Positions 17,881 to 27,763 of a DNA stretch of 64,000 nucleotides are shown one piece after another. Under the pieces are notes generated by a model that worked only from the letters and a program-made list of their open reading frames with translations, searched no databases and was not told the DNA's origin. The translations under genes were made by a program, and so were the position numbers. Source of the stretch: SAR92 clade bacterium H455. GTDB lineage: Bacteria > Pseudomonadota > Gammaproteobacteria > Pseudomonadales > Porticoccaceae. The stretch is taken from contig CP103416.1 in NCBI GenBank assembly GCA_024802545.1, positions 2,294,001-2,358,000 of the forward strand, read 5' to 3'. Every line of letters begins with the position of its first letter. Within the stretch, counting starts at the first letter, position 1.

Positions 17881-20247
17881 ATGAAGCTTATACGTGCACA
17901 GAAATCCTGCTTGGCACTTGCAGTGGCGAGTATTTTTGCCGGCGGCATGGCGCAAGCAGCAATCGAAGAAGTAATTGTAACCGCCAACAAACGCGAACAA
18001 ACTCTGCAAGATATTCCAGTGTCGGTCACAGTGACTACTGGCGATACTATTTCAAAAGCCGCAATCCAAGACATTATTGATCTGCAAAGTGTTGTGCCTA
18101 CCTTGCGGGTATCTCAATTGCAGTCATCTACCAACACTTCCTTCGCAATTCGTGGTTTTGGTAACGGCTCAAATAACGAAGGTATAGAGCCTTCTGTTGG
18201 TGTGTTTATTGATGGTGTCTATCGCTCACGCGCCGGCTCAGCAATTTCTGACCTACCACGTTTAGAACGCGTCGAAGTACTTAGCGGCCCACAGAGCATT
18301 CTGTTTGGCAAGAACGCCTCAGCCGGCGTTATCAGTATAGTTACACCTAAGCCTTCTGGTGAGACTGGTGGCTATATTGAAGCTAGTATCGGCAACATTG
18401 GGTATAAGAATACCAAGGCGTTATTTGAAAGCGCAATTTCTGAAGATCTAAGCTTCGACGTATCTGGCAACATGACTCAACGCGACGGGTACTTTACCAA
18501 CGTAGCTGGCGGCGCTGCGATGAATGAAAGAGAGCGCTGGGGTGTTCGCGGTCAGGTGTCATGGACGCCAACTGACAACACTGAAGTGCGTATAATTGCC
18601 GATTACGACGAGATCGATGAAGTCTGCTGTGGTGTATCAAACTTGATTAATGGCCCTACTGGCGGAGCAATCGGTCTTCTTGGCGGTGAACTGGTGCCCG
18701 AGCAACCCTTCGCCTATCGCATAGCGACAGACATTGACCCCTTTAATGAGGTTGAAAACGGTGGTATCTCGGCTCAAATCGATGTCGACTATGGCAGTTT
18801 TGTCCTAACCTCGATTACCTCACAGCGCTTCAGTGACACGTTTGAGGCTCTTGATATTGACTTTACCAGCGCTCCATTAACTCAAACCAGTCCCAACGAC
18901 TTGAATGTCGACACCTTTAGTCAGGAAATCCGTCTTACCTCAACCGGTGATGGCGATTTAAGCTGGATGGTCGGCGCCTTTTACTTCGATGAGGAAGTGA
19001 AATATGACTCTGAGGTGTTATGGGGACCACAGGCACGAAACTATTTTGATCTCTTAGTTGCTGGTTTGGGCGCTCCTGGTGCTCTTGGTGCCGTTGAAGC
19101 TGGATTTGGATTCCCTGCAGGGACGTTCTTTGCTAATGGAACTGGTGCGCAAGATAGCTTTACTCAAGACGATCAATCAACTTCATTATTTGGTCAGTTT
19201 GATCTGCAGTTAAATGAGCAACTAACTTTAACTGCCGGCTTTAACTACACCGAGGCTAAAAAAGAAGTTACGGTCAGTCAAGTTAACAACAACGTCTTCG
19301 CCTCCCTGCCAGCAGCTTACGTAGGAGCATTATCTGCCCTTCAATCTTCGCTGCCACCAGTGGTCAACCTTCCAAACGCAATTGAAGGCAATACCAGTGA
19401 TGACAGTGACACGACCTATACTCTTCGCCTAGCTTATGACCTAAACGATAGCATCAATATCTATGGAAGCTACGCCACCGGTTTCAAGGCCAGTTCTTGG
19501 AATTTGTCACGGGACTCAGGCCCTAATGCCGCTGACTTAGCAGCATTAGTAGCCGCAGGGTTGACTACCAACGCTCCTAATCTTTCAGCGGGTTCACGCT
19601 TTGCAAGCCCTGAAGAATCAGAAGTCTATGAGTTGGGCTTAAAGGCAGTGTTTGAGCGCGGTTCTTTCAATATGGCGCTATTTGATCAAACAATTAAAGG
19701 CTTCCAGTCGTCTATTTTTAACGGCACCGGTTTTGAGCTGCGCAATGCAGGAAGGCAATCTACCAAGGGAGTTGAATTCGATCTAGTCTACTACCCAGTA
19801 GAATCACTTAGGTTAGGCTTTGCAGGCACATTGTTAGATCCACTCTATGATGAATTCGTAGGTGGAGGCTTTGAAGGCGCAGATTTGTCAGGTACTAAGC
19901 CTGCGGGAATTCATGAAGTAAGCCTGTCCCTCTCGGCTCTTTATAATTTCCGTTTAGGCAACAATGATGCTTATGCTCGTGCTGATTACCAGTATGCAGA
20001 TGAAGTTGTCATCGTCGATAATATCCCGCCAGCTGTTGCAGCTATAGCTACGCGTGAAGTCGGCTCTCTTAACTTAAGTGCGGGTATGAACACACAAAGT
20101 GGCTTAAACCTGTCTATTTGGGCGCGCAATGTCACTAATGATGAATATATGACCAGTGGTTTCCCAACGCCAGCCCAGGCAGGAAGCTTTAATATTTATC
20201 CAAACCAGCCCCGCACGTTTGGTATCACTGTACGAAAAAGCTTCTAG
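17881..20247 (+). CDS. TonB-dependent outer-membrane receptor
   Basis: A 788-residue receptor. A Sec signal peptide (residues 1-26, cleavage after AQA) is followed by the TonB-box-like EEVIVTANKREQ (29-40). A plug domain follows with IRGFGNGSNNEGIEPSVGVF and VEVLSGPQSILFGKNASAGVIS, then a beta-barrel ending in the aromatic C-terminus SF needed for BAM assembly. These proteins import siderophores, vitamins or oligosaccharides using the TonB energy chain. The FGKNASAGVI style is common in marine proteobacterial receptors of unknown ligand. It stands alone with a strong terminator at 20297-20327 and no linked transporter, so the ligand is not predictable. Confidence 0.92.
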   Translation: MKLIRAQKSCLALAVASIFAGGMAQAAIEEVIVTANKREQTLQDIPVSVTVTTGDTISKAAIQDIIDLQSVVPTLRVSQLQSSTNTSFAIRGFGNGSNNEGIEPSVGVFIDGVYRSRAGSAISDLPRLERVEVLSGPQSILFGKNASAGVISIVTPKPSGETGGYIEASIGNIGYKNTKALFESAISEDLSFDVSGNMTQRDGYFTNVAGGAAMNERERWGVRGQVSWTPTDNTEVRIIADYDEIDEVCCGVSNLINGPTGGAIGLLGGELVPEQPFAYRIATDIDPFNEVENGGISAQIDVDYGSFVLTSITSQRFSDTFEALDIDFTSAPLTQTSPNDLNVDTFSQEIRLTSTGDGDLSWMVGAFYFDEEVKYDSEVLWGPQARNYFDLLVAGLGAPGALGAVEAGFGFPAGTFFANGTGAQDSFTQDDQSTSLFGQFDLQLNEQLTLTAGFNYTEAKKEVTVSQVNNNVFASLPAAYVGALSALQSSLPPVVNLPNAIEGNTSDDSDTTYTLRLAYDLNDSINIYGSYATGFKASSWNLSRDSGPNAADLAALVAAGLTTNAPNLSAGSRFASPEESEVYELGLKAVFERGSFNMALFDQTIKGFQSSIFNGTGFELRNAGRQSTKGVEFDLVYYPVESLRLGFAGTLLDPLYDEFVGGGFEGADLSGTKPAGIHEVSLSLSALYNFRLGNNDAYARADYQYADEVVIVDNIPPAVAAIATREVGSLNLSAGMNTQSGLNLSIWARNVTNDEYMTSGFPTPAQAGSFNIYPNQPRTFGITVRKSF

Positions 20248-20267
20248 TTTTTAGAAGTTGTCTTATG

Positions 20268-20289
20268 CACAGCCCAGTTTAAGGCTGTG
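20268..20289 (+). other. Small hairpin at the end of the TonB receptor transcript
   Basis: CACAGCC (20268-20274) pairs with GGCTGTG (20283-20289), giving 7 bp. It lies between the receptor stop codon and the strong terminator and is probably a 3'-UTR structure. Confidence 0.45.
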
Positions 20290-20296
20290 TAGTTAC

Positions 20297-20327
20297 AAAA
20301 AAGGACGGGCTTGCCCGTCCTTTTTTT
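20297..20327. terminator. Bidirectional rho-independent terminator
   Basis: A 14-bp perfect stem (20297-20310 with 20313-20326) with only two loop bases is flanked by A-rich and T-rich arms, with seven T on the plus side. It separates the convergent TonB receptor and kbl genes and should terminate both. Confidence 0.9.
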
Positions 20328-20353
20328 ATTCCTCTGCCCCGCCCTAAAATAAG

Positions 20354-21544
20354 TTAGATACCCAACTCCCTTTTCACTGTAGCAAAAGCCTGCAGGGCCA
20401 ACTCAAGATCATCTCTACTGTGGGCCGCAGACATCTGGGTGCGTATACGCGCCTTGCCACGGGCCACCACTGGATAGGAAAAAGCCACCACATAGACGCC
20501 ATGGGCGAGTATTCTCTCGGCGAATTTAGCTGCCAGCGCCGCATCGTCCAACATCACTGGAACAATCGGGTGTTCACCAGGCAATAATCGGAACCCCAAT
20601 GTTTCCATGCCATTACGGAAAAATGCGGTATTGTCCATAAGTTGCTGTTGCAGCTGATTGGACTCAGTTACCAACTGCAGAGCTTTTATGGCTCCAGCAA
20701 CTACTGGCGGCGCAACTGTATTCGAGAATAGATAAGGGCGTGAACGCTGACGCAATAGATCCACCACCTCCTGTCGCGCACTGGTAAAGCCACCACTGCC
20801 GCCGCCCAAAGCCTTACCCAGAGTGCCGGTAATAATATCCACCCGATCCATACAGCCGTGGTGTTCATGAGTACCGCGACCATTGGCGCCGACAAAGCCG
20901 CTGGCATGACAGTCATCAAAGTGCACTAGGGCGTTGTACTTATCCGCCAGATCGCAAATTTCATCTAATTTAGCGATGGTGCCATCCATAGAGAAAACAC
21001 CGTCTGTGGTGATCAGCTTAAAGCGCGCTCTAGCCCCGTCCGCTGCCTGTAACTGGCGTTCCAGATCTGCCATGTCAGAGTTGCGGTAGCGATAGCGTTT
21101 GGCCTTACAGAGGCGTACACCGTCGATAATGCTAGCGTGATTCAACTCATCGGAGATTACCGCATCCTCGGAACCGAGCAAGGTCTCAAAAAGCCCGGCA
21201 TTGGCGTCAAAACACGAGGGATAGAGAATAGTCGCCTCACTGCCGACAAAAGCACTGAGATCACTTTCCAGCTGCTTGTGAATGGTTTGGGTACCACAGA
21301 TAAAGCGCACCGAGGCCATGCCATAACCCCACTCCTCCAGCCCACGGATAGCCGCCGCCTGAACCTCAGGGTGTTGGGCCAGGCCCAGATAATTGTTGGC
21401 GCAGAGGTTGAGCACCGGTGCGCCACTGTTAACTGAAACCCTAGCGCCCTGAGGCGAAGTTATTTGGCGTTCGTTTTTGGTTAAGCCACTGTCTTCAATC
21501 TGCTGTAGCTCGGCCTGCAGATGGTCTTGAAATTTACCGTACAT
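20354..21544 (-). CDS. kbl: 2-amino-3-ketobutyrate CoA ligase (glycine C-acetyltransferase)
   Basis: A 396-residue PLP enzyme of the alpha-oxoamine synthase family. It cleaves 2-amino-3-oxobutyrate with CoA to glycine and acetyl-CoA. The PLP lysine is Lys244 in [10 protein letters not shown], with DDCHASGF (210-217) and [12 protein letters not shown] (131-142) also conserved. Length matches E. coli Kbl (398). It lies 38 bp downstream of tdh on the same strand, forming the classical two-step threonine catabolic operon. Expression is probably controlled by the XRE-cupin regulator divergent from tdh. Confidence 0.96.
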   Translation of the reverse strand: MYGKFQDHLQAELQQIEDSGLTKNERQITSPQGARVSVNSGAPVLNLCANNYLGLAQHPEVQAAAIRGLEEWGYGMASVRFICGTQTIHKQLESDLSAFVGSEATILYPSCFDANAGLFETLLGSEDAVISDELNHASIIDGVRLCKAKRYRYRNSDMADLERQLQAADGARARFKLITTDGVFSMDGTIAKLDEICDLADKYNALVHFDDCHASGFVGANGRGTHEHHGCMDRVDIITGTLGKALGGGSGGFTSARQEVVDLLRQRSRPYLFSNTVAPPVVAGAIKALQLVTESNQLQQQLMDNTAFFRNGMETLGFRLLPGEHPIVPVMLDDAALAAKFAERILAHGVYVVAFSYPVVARGKARIRTQMSAAHSRDDLELALQAFATVKRELGI

Positions 21545-21582
21545 ACATTGCTCCTTTAATGCTTAGTCAGTCTTGATACCAA

Positions 21583-22608
21583 TTATTCCCAGTTCAAAAT
21601 CACCTTGCTCGCCTCACCGGTGTTCATGGCGTCAAAACCCTTCTGGAAATCCGTATAGTCCATGCGGTGGGTGATCACCGAGGAGATATCCAACCCGCTC
21701 TCGATCATCACCGACATTTTGTACCAGGTCTCGTACATCTCGCGGCCATAGATGCCTTTCAGGGTGAGCATATTAAAAATCACCAGGCTCCAGTCGATGG
21801 CCACTTCTTCGGCGGGAATGCCAAGCATAGCCACTTTGCCGCCGTGACACATATTGCTTAAGAGGTCGCGAAATCCAGCCGGGTTACCAGACATTTCCAG
21901 ACCCACGTCAAAGCCTTCAGACATACCCAGAGAGCGCTGCACATCGGCTAGCTTTTCGGTGCGCACGTCGACGGTGCAGGTGGCGCCGAGTTTTTGCGCC
22001 AGCTCCAGGCGCTGGGGATTGATATCGGTAATCACTACATTGCGCGCACCAGCATGACGGCAGACTGCCGCCGCCATAGCACCAATGGGTCCGGCACCGG
22101 TAATCAGCACATCTTCCCCGAGCAGATCGTATTGCAGTGCGGTGTGCACAGCGTTGCCCAGGGGATCAAATAATGCGGCCACATCCAGGTCTATATCGGC
22201 GCGGTGCTCCCAGACATTGGACATGGGCAGGGCCAGATATTCGGCAAAGGCACCGGGGCGATCAACTCCTATGCCACTGGTATGGGCACAGAGATGGCGG
22301 CGGCCGGCGAGACAGTTGCGGCAGCGACCGCAGACCACATGGCCCTCCCCCGAGACAATTTGCCCTGGATGAAAGTCATTGACGTTGGAACCCACATCGA
22401 CGATCTCGCCAACAAACTCATGACCCACCACCATAGGGACCGGAATGGTTTCCTGAGCCCAATTGTCCCAGTTGTAGATATGCATATCGGTGCCGCAGAT
22501 GGCAGTGCGTTTGATTTTGATCAGGACGTCGTTGATGCCCATTTCTGGTTCCGGCACATCTTCCAACCAGAGGCCGACGGTGGCATTCCTTTTGACTAAT
22601 GCTTGCAT
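21583..22608 (-). CDS. tdh: L-threonine 3-dehydrogenase
   Basis: A 341-residue zinc medium-chain dehydrogenase that oxidises L-threonine to 2-amino-3-oxobutyrate with NAD. The catalytic zinc ligands Cys38, His63 and Glu64 are present (CGTDMH, GHEF). The structural zinc cysteines are 93, 96, 99 and 107. A Rossmann motif GAGPIG follows at about residue 170. The length is identical to E. coli Tdh. It is the first gene of the tdh-kbl operon and faces the XRE-cupin regulator across a 157-bp divergent spacer. Confidence 0.97.
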   Translation of the reverse strand: MQALVKRNATVGLWLEDVPEPEMGINDVLIKIKRTAICGTDMHIYNWDNWAQETIPVPMVVGHEFVGEIVDVGSNVNDFHPGQIVSGEGHVVCGRCRNCLAGRRHLCAHTSGIGVDRPGAFAEYLALPMSNVWEHRADIDLDVAALFDPLGNAVHTALQYDLLGEDVLITGAGPIGAMAAAVCRHAGARNVVITDINPQRLELAQKLGATCTVDVRTEKLADVQRSLGMSEGFDVGLEMSGNPAGFRDLLSNMCHGGKVAMLGIPAEEVAIDWSLVIFNMLTLKGIYGREMYETWYKMSVMIESGLDISSVITHRMDYTDFQKGFDAMNTGEASKVILNWE

Positions 22609-22671
22609 AGTGCTCCCTTTAGCTTCTTGCCGCTTTGCTGTCTCTTTAGGTTAATTGACAATATATAAGAA

Positions 22672-22709
22672 ATTATTCCCTTATCGTAGAATCAATAATT
22701 CCTTTATGC
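22672..22709. promoter_or_regulatory. Candidate operator: direct repeat in the tdh/regulator spacer
   Basis: Two 15-bp copies (22672-22686 and 22695-22709) match at 11 of 15 positions, with shared core AATTCC/ATTCC plus TTAT, and are spaced 23 bp start to start, about two helical turns. A TATAGT -10-like hexamer for the regulator is at 22725-22730. The location fits an operator for the adjacent XRE-cupin protein, but this is inference. Confidence 0.4.
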
Positions 22710-22765
22710 AAGATTTAAATCCTGTATAGTGATTTGCCATTATCGAGGCCTTATAGAGGTAGCCT

Positions 22766-23344
22766 ATGAGCACAGCCAATCAAGACAGCGATCCCGCCAG
22801 TCAGGCACTCTCCGGCAGAGTCACGGCACTGCGCAAAAAAAACAAACTGACGCTGGATCAGCTTGCCTCCGCCTCCGGTGTGAGCCGTTCCATGTTGAGC
22901 CAGATTGAGCGCGGACAGGCCAATCCCACTTTGACTGTCACCTTTAGAATCGCCCAAGCATTTGGCATGAGCATAGGCGAACTGGTTGACCAGGCCTGGC
23001 AATCATCAACTATTGAGGTGGTTCACGGTGAGGACAAGAGCAATCTCTTCCGCAATGACAAAGAATGTCAGATCCGCACTCTGTCGCCTCTGCATATGGA
23101 AAAAAGTATTGAATTCTATGAATTGCGTATAGCCCCAGGGGCAAGTTTAGCCAGCGCACCCCATTATGAAGGCACCAAAGAACTGCTCACTATTACCAGT
23201 GGCCAGGGGAAATTAATTTCCGGAGAAAACTGCACCGAATTAAGCCAAGGTGATTCGGCCCACTATCGCGCCGATCTATCCCATGCCATAGAAAACAGCG
23301 GCAAAAAGGAGCTGATCTGCTACCTGGTGGTCACCAACCCATAA
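22766..23344 (+). CDS. XRE-cupin transcriptional regulator
   Basis: A 192-residue regulator. The N-terminal HTH_3 domain (about residues 17-72) has the typical LTLDQLASASGVSRSMLSQIERG, and a C-terminal cupin sensor domain spans about 115-190 with APHYEGTKE and HYRADLSHAIEN. A GAGG ribosome binding site lies 7 nt before the ATG. The gene is divergent from tdh-kbl, so it is the probable local regulator, sensing threonine, glycine or a related metabolite through the cupin (inference). Relatives such as PuuR and SutR use the same architecture. Confidence 0.87.
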   Translation: MSTANQDSDPASQALSGRVTALRKKNKLTLDQLASASGVSRSMLSQIERGQANPTLTVTFRIAQAFGMSIGELVDQAWQSSTIEVVHGEDKSNLFRNDKECQIRTLSPLHMEKSIEFYELRIAPGASLASAPHYEGTKELLTITSGQGKLISGENCTELSQGDSAHYRADLSHAIENSGKKELICYLVVTNP

Positions 23345-23369
23345 GCGCCTAACTGGTTAGAAGCACCAG

Positions 23370-23738
23370 TTAGCCAAGACAAAAAAGAAATACGGCCAGG
23401 GCAAAATAGAAAAGCGACAGGGGCAGGACAAAGAGCCAGTAGCGGGCGAGAAAATTTTCCATGAGGGACCTCGACCACTCCGGGAAGACCCAGAGACCGA
23501 GCCCTTTGATTATGGCACTAGCACCAATAATAAAAACCACTATCCACTCAATTTTCTGCCCCCAACCGGGAACCGAAATAGTCCAGATAACAAGACCGAT
23601 TCCTATGGCCAGATTAAGCCAGACAAAGGGGCGCCAGGATGGCATGGATAATACACGTCGAGCGAAACGGTTAACCAGTGGCTGGCACAGAAGCCCGAGG
23701 GAAACCAATAAAAAGATGATGGATAAGACAGTATTCAC
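23370..23738 (-). CDS. Small integral membrane protein of unknown function
   Basis: A 122-residue hydrophobic protein with four predicted transmembrane helices at about 2-20, 38-58, 66-85 and 99-120. Trp-rich, charged loops lie between them. There is no recognised catalytic motif. It lies tail to tail with the XRE-cupin regulator (25 bp) and downstream of the SulP gene, separated by 142 bp that contain a 9-bp hairpin (23820-23849). I cannot assign a function. Confidence 0.6.
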   Translation of the reverse strand: MNTVLSIIFLLVSLGLLCQPLVNRFARRVLSMPSWRPFVWLNLAIGIGLVIWTISVPGWGQKIEWIVVFIIGASAIIKGLGLWVFPEWSRSLMENFLARYWLFVLPLSLFYFALAVFLFCLG

Positions 23739-23819
23739 GACGCTCTCCTCTAGCCTTTATTAGCTAGAGGTTAGCATAATTACTTTGAAAATTTGTATCG
23801 GCTACAACCTAGGTGAGCG

Positions 23820-23849
23820 TCTTTTGACTTAAATCTGATGGTCAAAAGA
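23820..23849. other. Hairpin downstream of the SulP gene
   Basis: A 9-bp stem (23820-23828 with 23841-23849) encloses a 12-nt loop, 31 bp past the sulP-family stop codon. It has no T-run, so it may be a weak terminator or 3'-UTR element. Confidence 0.4.
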
Positions 23850-23880
23850 GGCTCTAACCTACAGGCTTTACCTAAAAAAC

Positions 23881-25476
23881 TTAGCCCAGAGAATCTTCGG
23901 CAACAAAATACTTGGGATCTTCGATAACATTGACCTCAACCATATTGCCCGCTTTCTTCAACAGCTTGCGGCACTCATCGCTAAGGTGAACCAAATGCAA
24001 TGTTTTGCCTGCACTCAAATAGCGATCAGCTAATGTATCAATGGCTTCGAGACCAGAGTGGTCAGCTACTCGCGAGCGAGCAAAATCAATTACCACATCG
24101 TCATTGTCCTGCTTCGGATCAAAGCGATCGAGAAATGAGGTCACGGAACCAAAAAACAGCGGACCAGTAACGGCATAAACCGTCGACCCTTTGTGATCTT
24201 CGCGGGCTTCGATACGGATAAATTTCGCATGCTCCCAGGCAAACACCAAGGCCGAAACAATTACGCCTACCACTACTGCAACAGCCAGATCCGTTGCCAC
24301 GGTAACCCCAGAGACCAACACTAGAATCAGTGCATCACTGCGTGGCACCTTGCCCATAATGCGGAAACTACTCCACTCAAAGGTGCCGATCACAACGATA
24401 AACATCACGCCGATCAGAGCGGCCAATGGAATAATTTCAATGAGTGCAGAGCCCACCAGAATAAACAGCAACAGAGAAACAGCTGCAGTAATACCCGACA
24501 GACGACCACGTCCACCAGAGTTCACATTAATCATGCTCTGACCAATCATCGCGCAACCGCCCATACCGCCAAATAAACCGGTCACTGTATTGGCAACGCC
24601 CTGGCCGATACATTCGCGATTACCCTGTCCGCGGGTCTCAGTGATCTCGTCGATTAGGCGCAATGTCAGCAGTGATTCGATCAGGCCAATAGCGGCCAAA
24701 ATAATCGCGTAAGGCAAGATAATAAACAGGGTTTCAAAGGTAAACGGCACCATTGGAATATGGAAGCTTGGTAGACCGCCGGCAATAGAGGCGACGTCGC
24801 CAACCACTTTGGTGTCCACATCAAAATACATCACGATCAGCGTCACAGTGACAATCGCCACTAGAGATGAGGGCAGTGCTTTGGTGAAGCGTGGCAGCAA
24901 GTGAATAATCGCCATGGTCAGAACCACTAAACCGAGCAAGGTATAGAGCGCCTCGCCTGTCATCCAGGCTACATCTATAATCGAGCCCTGCATGCGAGTG
25001 CCTTCAAGCCAGCCAGGCTCGCCGGCAACGCCAAACTGACTCAGCTGGGCGAGAAAAATAACAATTGCCAAGCCGTTGACAAAACCCAGCATGACTGGGT
25101 GCGGCACCATGCGAATAAACTTGCCCAGTTTGAACAGGCCGGCGAGGATTTGCAAAAAGCCCATCAGCACCACAGTCATAAACAGATACTCAACACCGTG
25201 GTCAGCAACCAATGTCACCATCACCACCGCAAGTGCACCAGTGGCTCCTGAGATCATACCGGGACGACCGCCAATACAGGCAGTGATCAGACCAACCATA
25301 AAGGCAGCGTAAAGACCGACTAGAGGTTCAACACCGGCGACAAAGGCAAAGGCCACTGCCTCTGGCACCAATGCCAAGGCAACGGTGAGACCGGACAATA
25401 GATCGTTTCTATAAGAGATAACTCGACTGGGACGAAGCTCAAACATTTTAATACTCGATTGCTGTGACAAATACAT
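23881..25476 (-). CDS. SulP-family inorganic anion transporter with STAS domain
   Basis: A 531-residue inner-membrane transporter. An N-terminal SLC26/SulP core has 10 or more membrane segments, with the family signature [20 protein letters not shown] at about residues 25-44 and [17 protein letters not shown] following. A cytosolic STAS domain occupies about residues 415-520. Relatives move sulfate, bicarbonate (BicA, DauA) or dicarboxylates. The substrate is not evident. A second in-frame ATG 30 bp inside (MFELRPSR) is an alternative start. It is monocistronic and followed on the same strand by the small membrane protein. Confidence 0.9.
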   Translation of the reverse strand: MYLSQQSSIKMFELRPSRVISYRNDLLSGLTVALALVPEAVAFAFVAGVEPLVGLYAAFMVGLITACIGGRPGMISGATGALAVVMVTLVADHGVEYLFMTVVLMGFLQILAGLFKLGKFIRMVPHPVMLGFVNGLAIVIFLAQLSQFGVAGEPGWLEGTRMQGSIIDVAWMTGEALYTLLGLVVLTMAIIHLLPRFTKALPSSLVAIVTVTLIVMYFDVDTKVVGDVASIAGGLPSFHIPMVPFTFETLFIILPYAIILAAIGLIESLLTLRLIDEITETRGQGNRECIGQGVANTVTGLFGGMGGCAMIGQSMINVNSGGRGRLSGITAAVSLLLFILVGSALIEIIPLAALIGVMFIVVIGTFEWSSFRIMGKVPRSDALILVLVSGVTVATDLAVAVVVGVIVSALVFAWEHAKFIRIEAREDHKGSTVYAVTGPLFFGSVTSFLDRFDPKQDNDDVVIDFARSRVADHSGLEAIDTLADRYLSAGKTLHLVHLSDECRKLLKKAGNMVEVNVIEDPKYFVAEDSLG

Positions 25477-25542
25477 CCGCAGCGCCTAAAAATCGCTTAT
25501 TAATCGTTGCGGATAAGATAGAGATTTTCTAGTCCAAAAAAC

Positions 25543-27159
25543 TTAGCCCCGCGGGCTGCGGTGTTGCGGACGACTATTGCTTCGAGGTGCATCACTCCGT
25601 GGTGCAGGTCTGGCACTGCGATTGCCGCTGCGACTTTCAGTGCCGCCGCGATTTCCCGCACCGTTACCGTTAGCGCCGGGGCTTTTTGCGTAGGGGCCAC
25701 TAGCGCGACCGCCCTGTGGCGATGCTGCACGACGGGCTTCGCCCTGAGCAGCTGGACGCTCTTCGCCGCGGGTGCGATTGCCATCTCGGTTACCTTCTCG
25801 GTTACCTTCTCGATTACCATCTCGAGGAGCCTGACGCTGCCCATCATGAGAACCACCACCAGTTTTGCGTTTGGCACCGGGCTTAGGGCCATGAGAAAAG
25901 GTGCTGGTACGCTTAACTCTTGGATCCGGCTTACTCTTGCCGCGGCTATTAGTTTCACTGTTCAGCGCCTTGCGCTGTTTGTTAGACCTAACCGGTCGAT
26001 CAAGGTTAGTTTCCGGCACATCATGAACCGGCTCAAAGCCGTCCATCACTTCACGGGGCAATAATTTCTGAGTCAGGCGCTCGATATCCGAGAGCAGATC
26101 CACTTCATCGGCACTAACCAATGAGATAGCTGTACCCGTAGCACCGGCGCGGCCGGTGCGGCCAATACGGTGAACATAGTCCTCAGCGACATTGGGCAGA
26201 TCAAAGTTGACCACCTGTGGCAGCTGTTCGATATCCAAACCGCGAGCGGCGATATCAGTGGCCACCAGAATGCGAATTTCACCAGCCTTAAAACCAGCCA
26301 GTGCTTTGGTGCGCGCACCCTGACTTTTATTGCCGTGAATCGCTGCAGCGACAATGCCCTCGGACTCTAGATGTTTAGTCAGCTTGTTGGCGCCGTGCTT
26401 GGTCTTGGTGAAAACCAGTGCCTGACCCCAGCTATTATCGTGAATCAACCGCGTCAGCACAGCGGCTTTTTGTTTTTTGTCGACGGTGTAAACCGACTGA
26501 GTGACTGTTGGCGCCGTGGCATTGCGCGGCGTGACCGAAATTTCCAGTGGATTGTGCACCAGCCCTTTGGCCAGCTTGCGAATATCGTCGGAAAAGGTTG
26601 CCGAGAACATCAGGTTCTGACGACGTCTAGGTAACAGACTGATAATACGCTTGATATCGTGGATAAAACCCATATCCAACATGCGATCAGCTTCATCTAA
26701 CACCAGTACTTCTAGGTGAGTAAACTTTACCGCGCCCTGACTGTAGAGATCCATCAGCCGACCGGGAGTGGCGATTAATACATCCACACCGCGACGCAAC
26801 TTCATCATCTGCGGATTAATTTTTACGCCACCAAAAACCACTGCTGAAGATAGCGACATATGCTTGCCGTAGGTGGCAACGCTCTCACCAACCTGAGCCG
26901 CTAGCTCGCGCGTAGGGGTCAGGATCAGAGTGCGCGCCTGGTTTGGTTGAGCGCGCTTACCGGCGCTGAGAATTTGCAGTATCGGCAGAGTAAAACCTGC
27001 AGTTTTCCCGGTGCCGGTCTGGGCAGCAGCCATCACATCGCGGCCATCAAGGACTGCAGGTATAGCTTTTTCCTGAATCGGTGAAGGTGTGTCGTAGCCC
27101 TGCGCGGTAACGGCTTTGAGAATCGGGGCCGATAGGCCCAGGTCTTTAAAGGTGGTCAT
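25543..27159 (-). CDS. rhlE: DEAD-box ATP-dependent RNA helicase, RhlE-like
   Basis: A 538-residue helicase. It carries the Q motif FKDLGLS...GYDTPSPIQ, Walker A AQTGTGKT (46-53), PTREL, TPGR, DEAD (155-158) and SAT. The C-terminal domain holds RGLDIEQLP and [11 protein letters not shown] basic, Gly/Arg/Asn-rich tail (about 400-538) contains NREG/NRDG repeats and is likely to bind RNA. RhlE-type helicases remodel ribosomal and mRNA structures. The ATG at 27159 is preferred because the upstream 21 codons lack family similarity and the sequence begins MTTFKDLGL. The tail differs in composition from the neighbouring genes. Confidence 0.92.
   Translation of the reverse strand: MTTFKDLGLSAPILKAVTAQGYDTPSPIQEKAIPAVLDGRDVMAAAQTGTGKTAGFTLPILQILSAGKRAQPNQARTLILTPTRELAAQVGESVATYGKHMSLSSAVVFGGVKINPQMMKLRRGVDVLIATPGRLMDLYSQGAVKFTHLEVLVLDEADRMLDMGFIHDIKRIISLLPRRRQNLMFSATFSDDIRKLAKGLVHNPLEISVTPRNATAPTVTQSVYTVDKKQKAAVLTRLIHDNSWGQALVFTKTKHGANKLTKHLESEGIVAAAIHGNKSQGARTKALAGFKAGEIRILVATDIAARGLDIEQLPQVVNFDLPNVAEDYVHRIGRTGRAGATGTAISLVSADEVDLLSDIERLTQKLLPREVMDGFEPVHDVPETNLDRPVRSNKQRKALNSETNSRGKSKPDPRVKRTSTFSHGPKPGAKRKTGGGSHDGQRQAPRDGNREGNREGNRDGNRTRGEERPAAQGEARRAASPQGGRASGPYAKSPGANGNGAGNRGGTESRSGNRSARPAPRSDAPRSNSRPQHRSPRG
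25776..25823. repeat. Four 12-bp tandem units inside rhlE
   Basis: Four near-identical 12-bp units (25776, 25788, 25800, 25812) with core GGTTACCTTCTC. On the coding strand they encode repeated NREG/NRDG tetrapeptides in the disordered tail of the helicase. Copy number may vary between strains. Confidence 0.85.
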
Positions 27160-27379
27160 AAGGTGTCTTTTTGCGAATGGGCGTAGCTCGAAATTGAGTG
27201 GCCCCTTTTGAGTGGCGCGCATGCTACAGGAAAACGCCTATAAATGCTATGCCTCTGGGCTAGGCTGTGGTAAGGAGGAAGGCGGTATCAGTACAAAAGA
27301 TGCACAGGATGGTGCTCAACACAGGGCTATTAATGGATCTAATAAAACGCCCTGTTTGAGTTCGACTAAAAGCCAGAAA

Positions 27380-27763
27380 TCAGCGGGCAATAAACTTCAT
27401 CGAAATAGAATTCACACAGTGGCGAATGTTCTTTTCTGTATAACCTTCACCGGCAAACACATGACCTAGGTGCCCATCACAGACAGCGCAGAGAATTTCT
27501 GTGCGCATACCGTCGCGGTCGACTTCACGACGCACTGCACCTTCAATCTCATCATCAAAACTCGGCCAGCCGCAATGTGAAGGAAACTTGTCTTCCGAAT
27601 TATACAGCGGCGCATCGCACTGCTTGCAAATATACAGGCCGCCATCCGCAGTGTCAGTGTACTCGCCAACAAAAGGTCGCTCGGTGCCCTTGTCTTGAAT
27701 AACATACTTTTCTTCTGCCGTTAGCGGGTTAAGTGCCTTCGGCGGGTCAAGTGCTTTGCTCAT
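27380..27763 (-). CDS. msrB: Peptide-methionine (R)-S-oxide reductase
   Basis: A 127-residue MsrB that reduces methionine-R-sulfoxide in proteins. Zinc is held by Cys46/Cys49 and Cys92/Cys95. The catalytic cysteine is Cys116 in RHCVNSIS, and CGWPSF at 64-69 is the conserved substrate-site motif. The ATG at 27763 follows GAGGAA and gives a normal MsrB N-terminus. Its 5' end overlaps the preceding kinase gene by 17 bp, so it appears to be the last gene of the TPP-riboswitch operon. It also lies antisense to nothing real on the plus strand. Confidence 0.94.
   Translation of the reverse strand: MSKALDPPKALNPLTAEEKYVIQDKGTERPFVGEYTDTADGGLYICKQCDAPLYNSEDKFPSHCGWPSFDDEIEGAVRREVDRDGMRTEILCAVCDGHLGHVFAGEGYTEKNIRHCVNSISMKFIAR

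Noticed and set aside
25776-25823. CRISPR-like repeat array
   Set aside because: The units are only 12 bp with no spacers and lie inside the rhlE coding frame.
25561-26064. Long plus-strand frame over rhlE
   Set aside because: It lies wholly opposite the helicase 3' end, whose repeats keep the frame open; the amino-acid mix is atypical and no motif is visible.
27212-27469. 85-residue plus-strand frame between rhlE and msrB
   Set aside because: It overlaps the msrB coding end in antisense and shows no recognisable domain.
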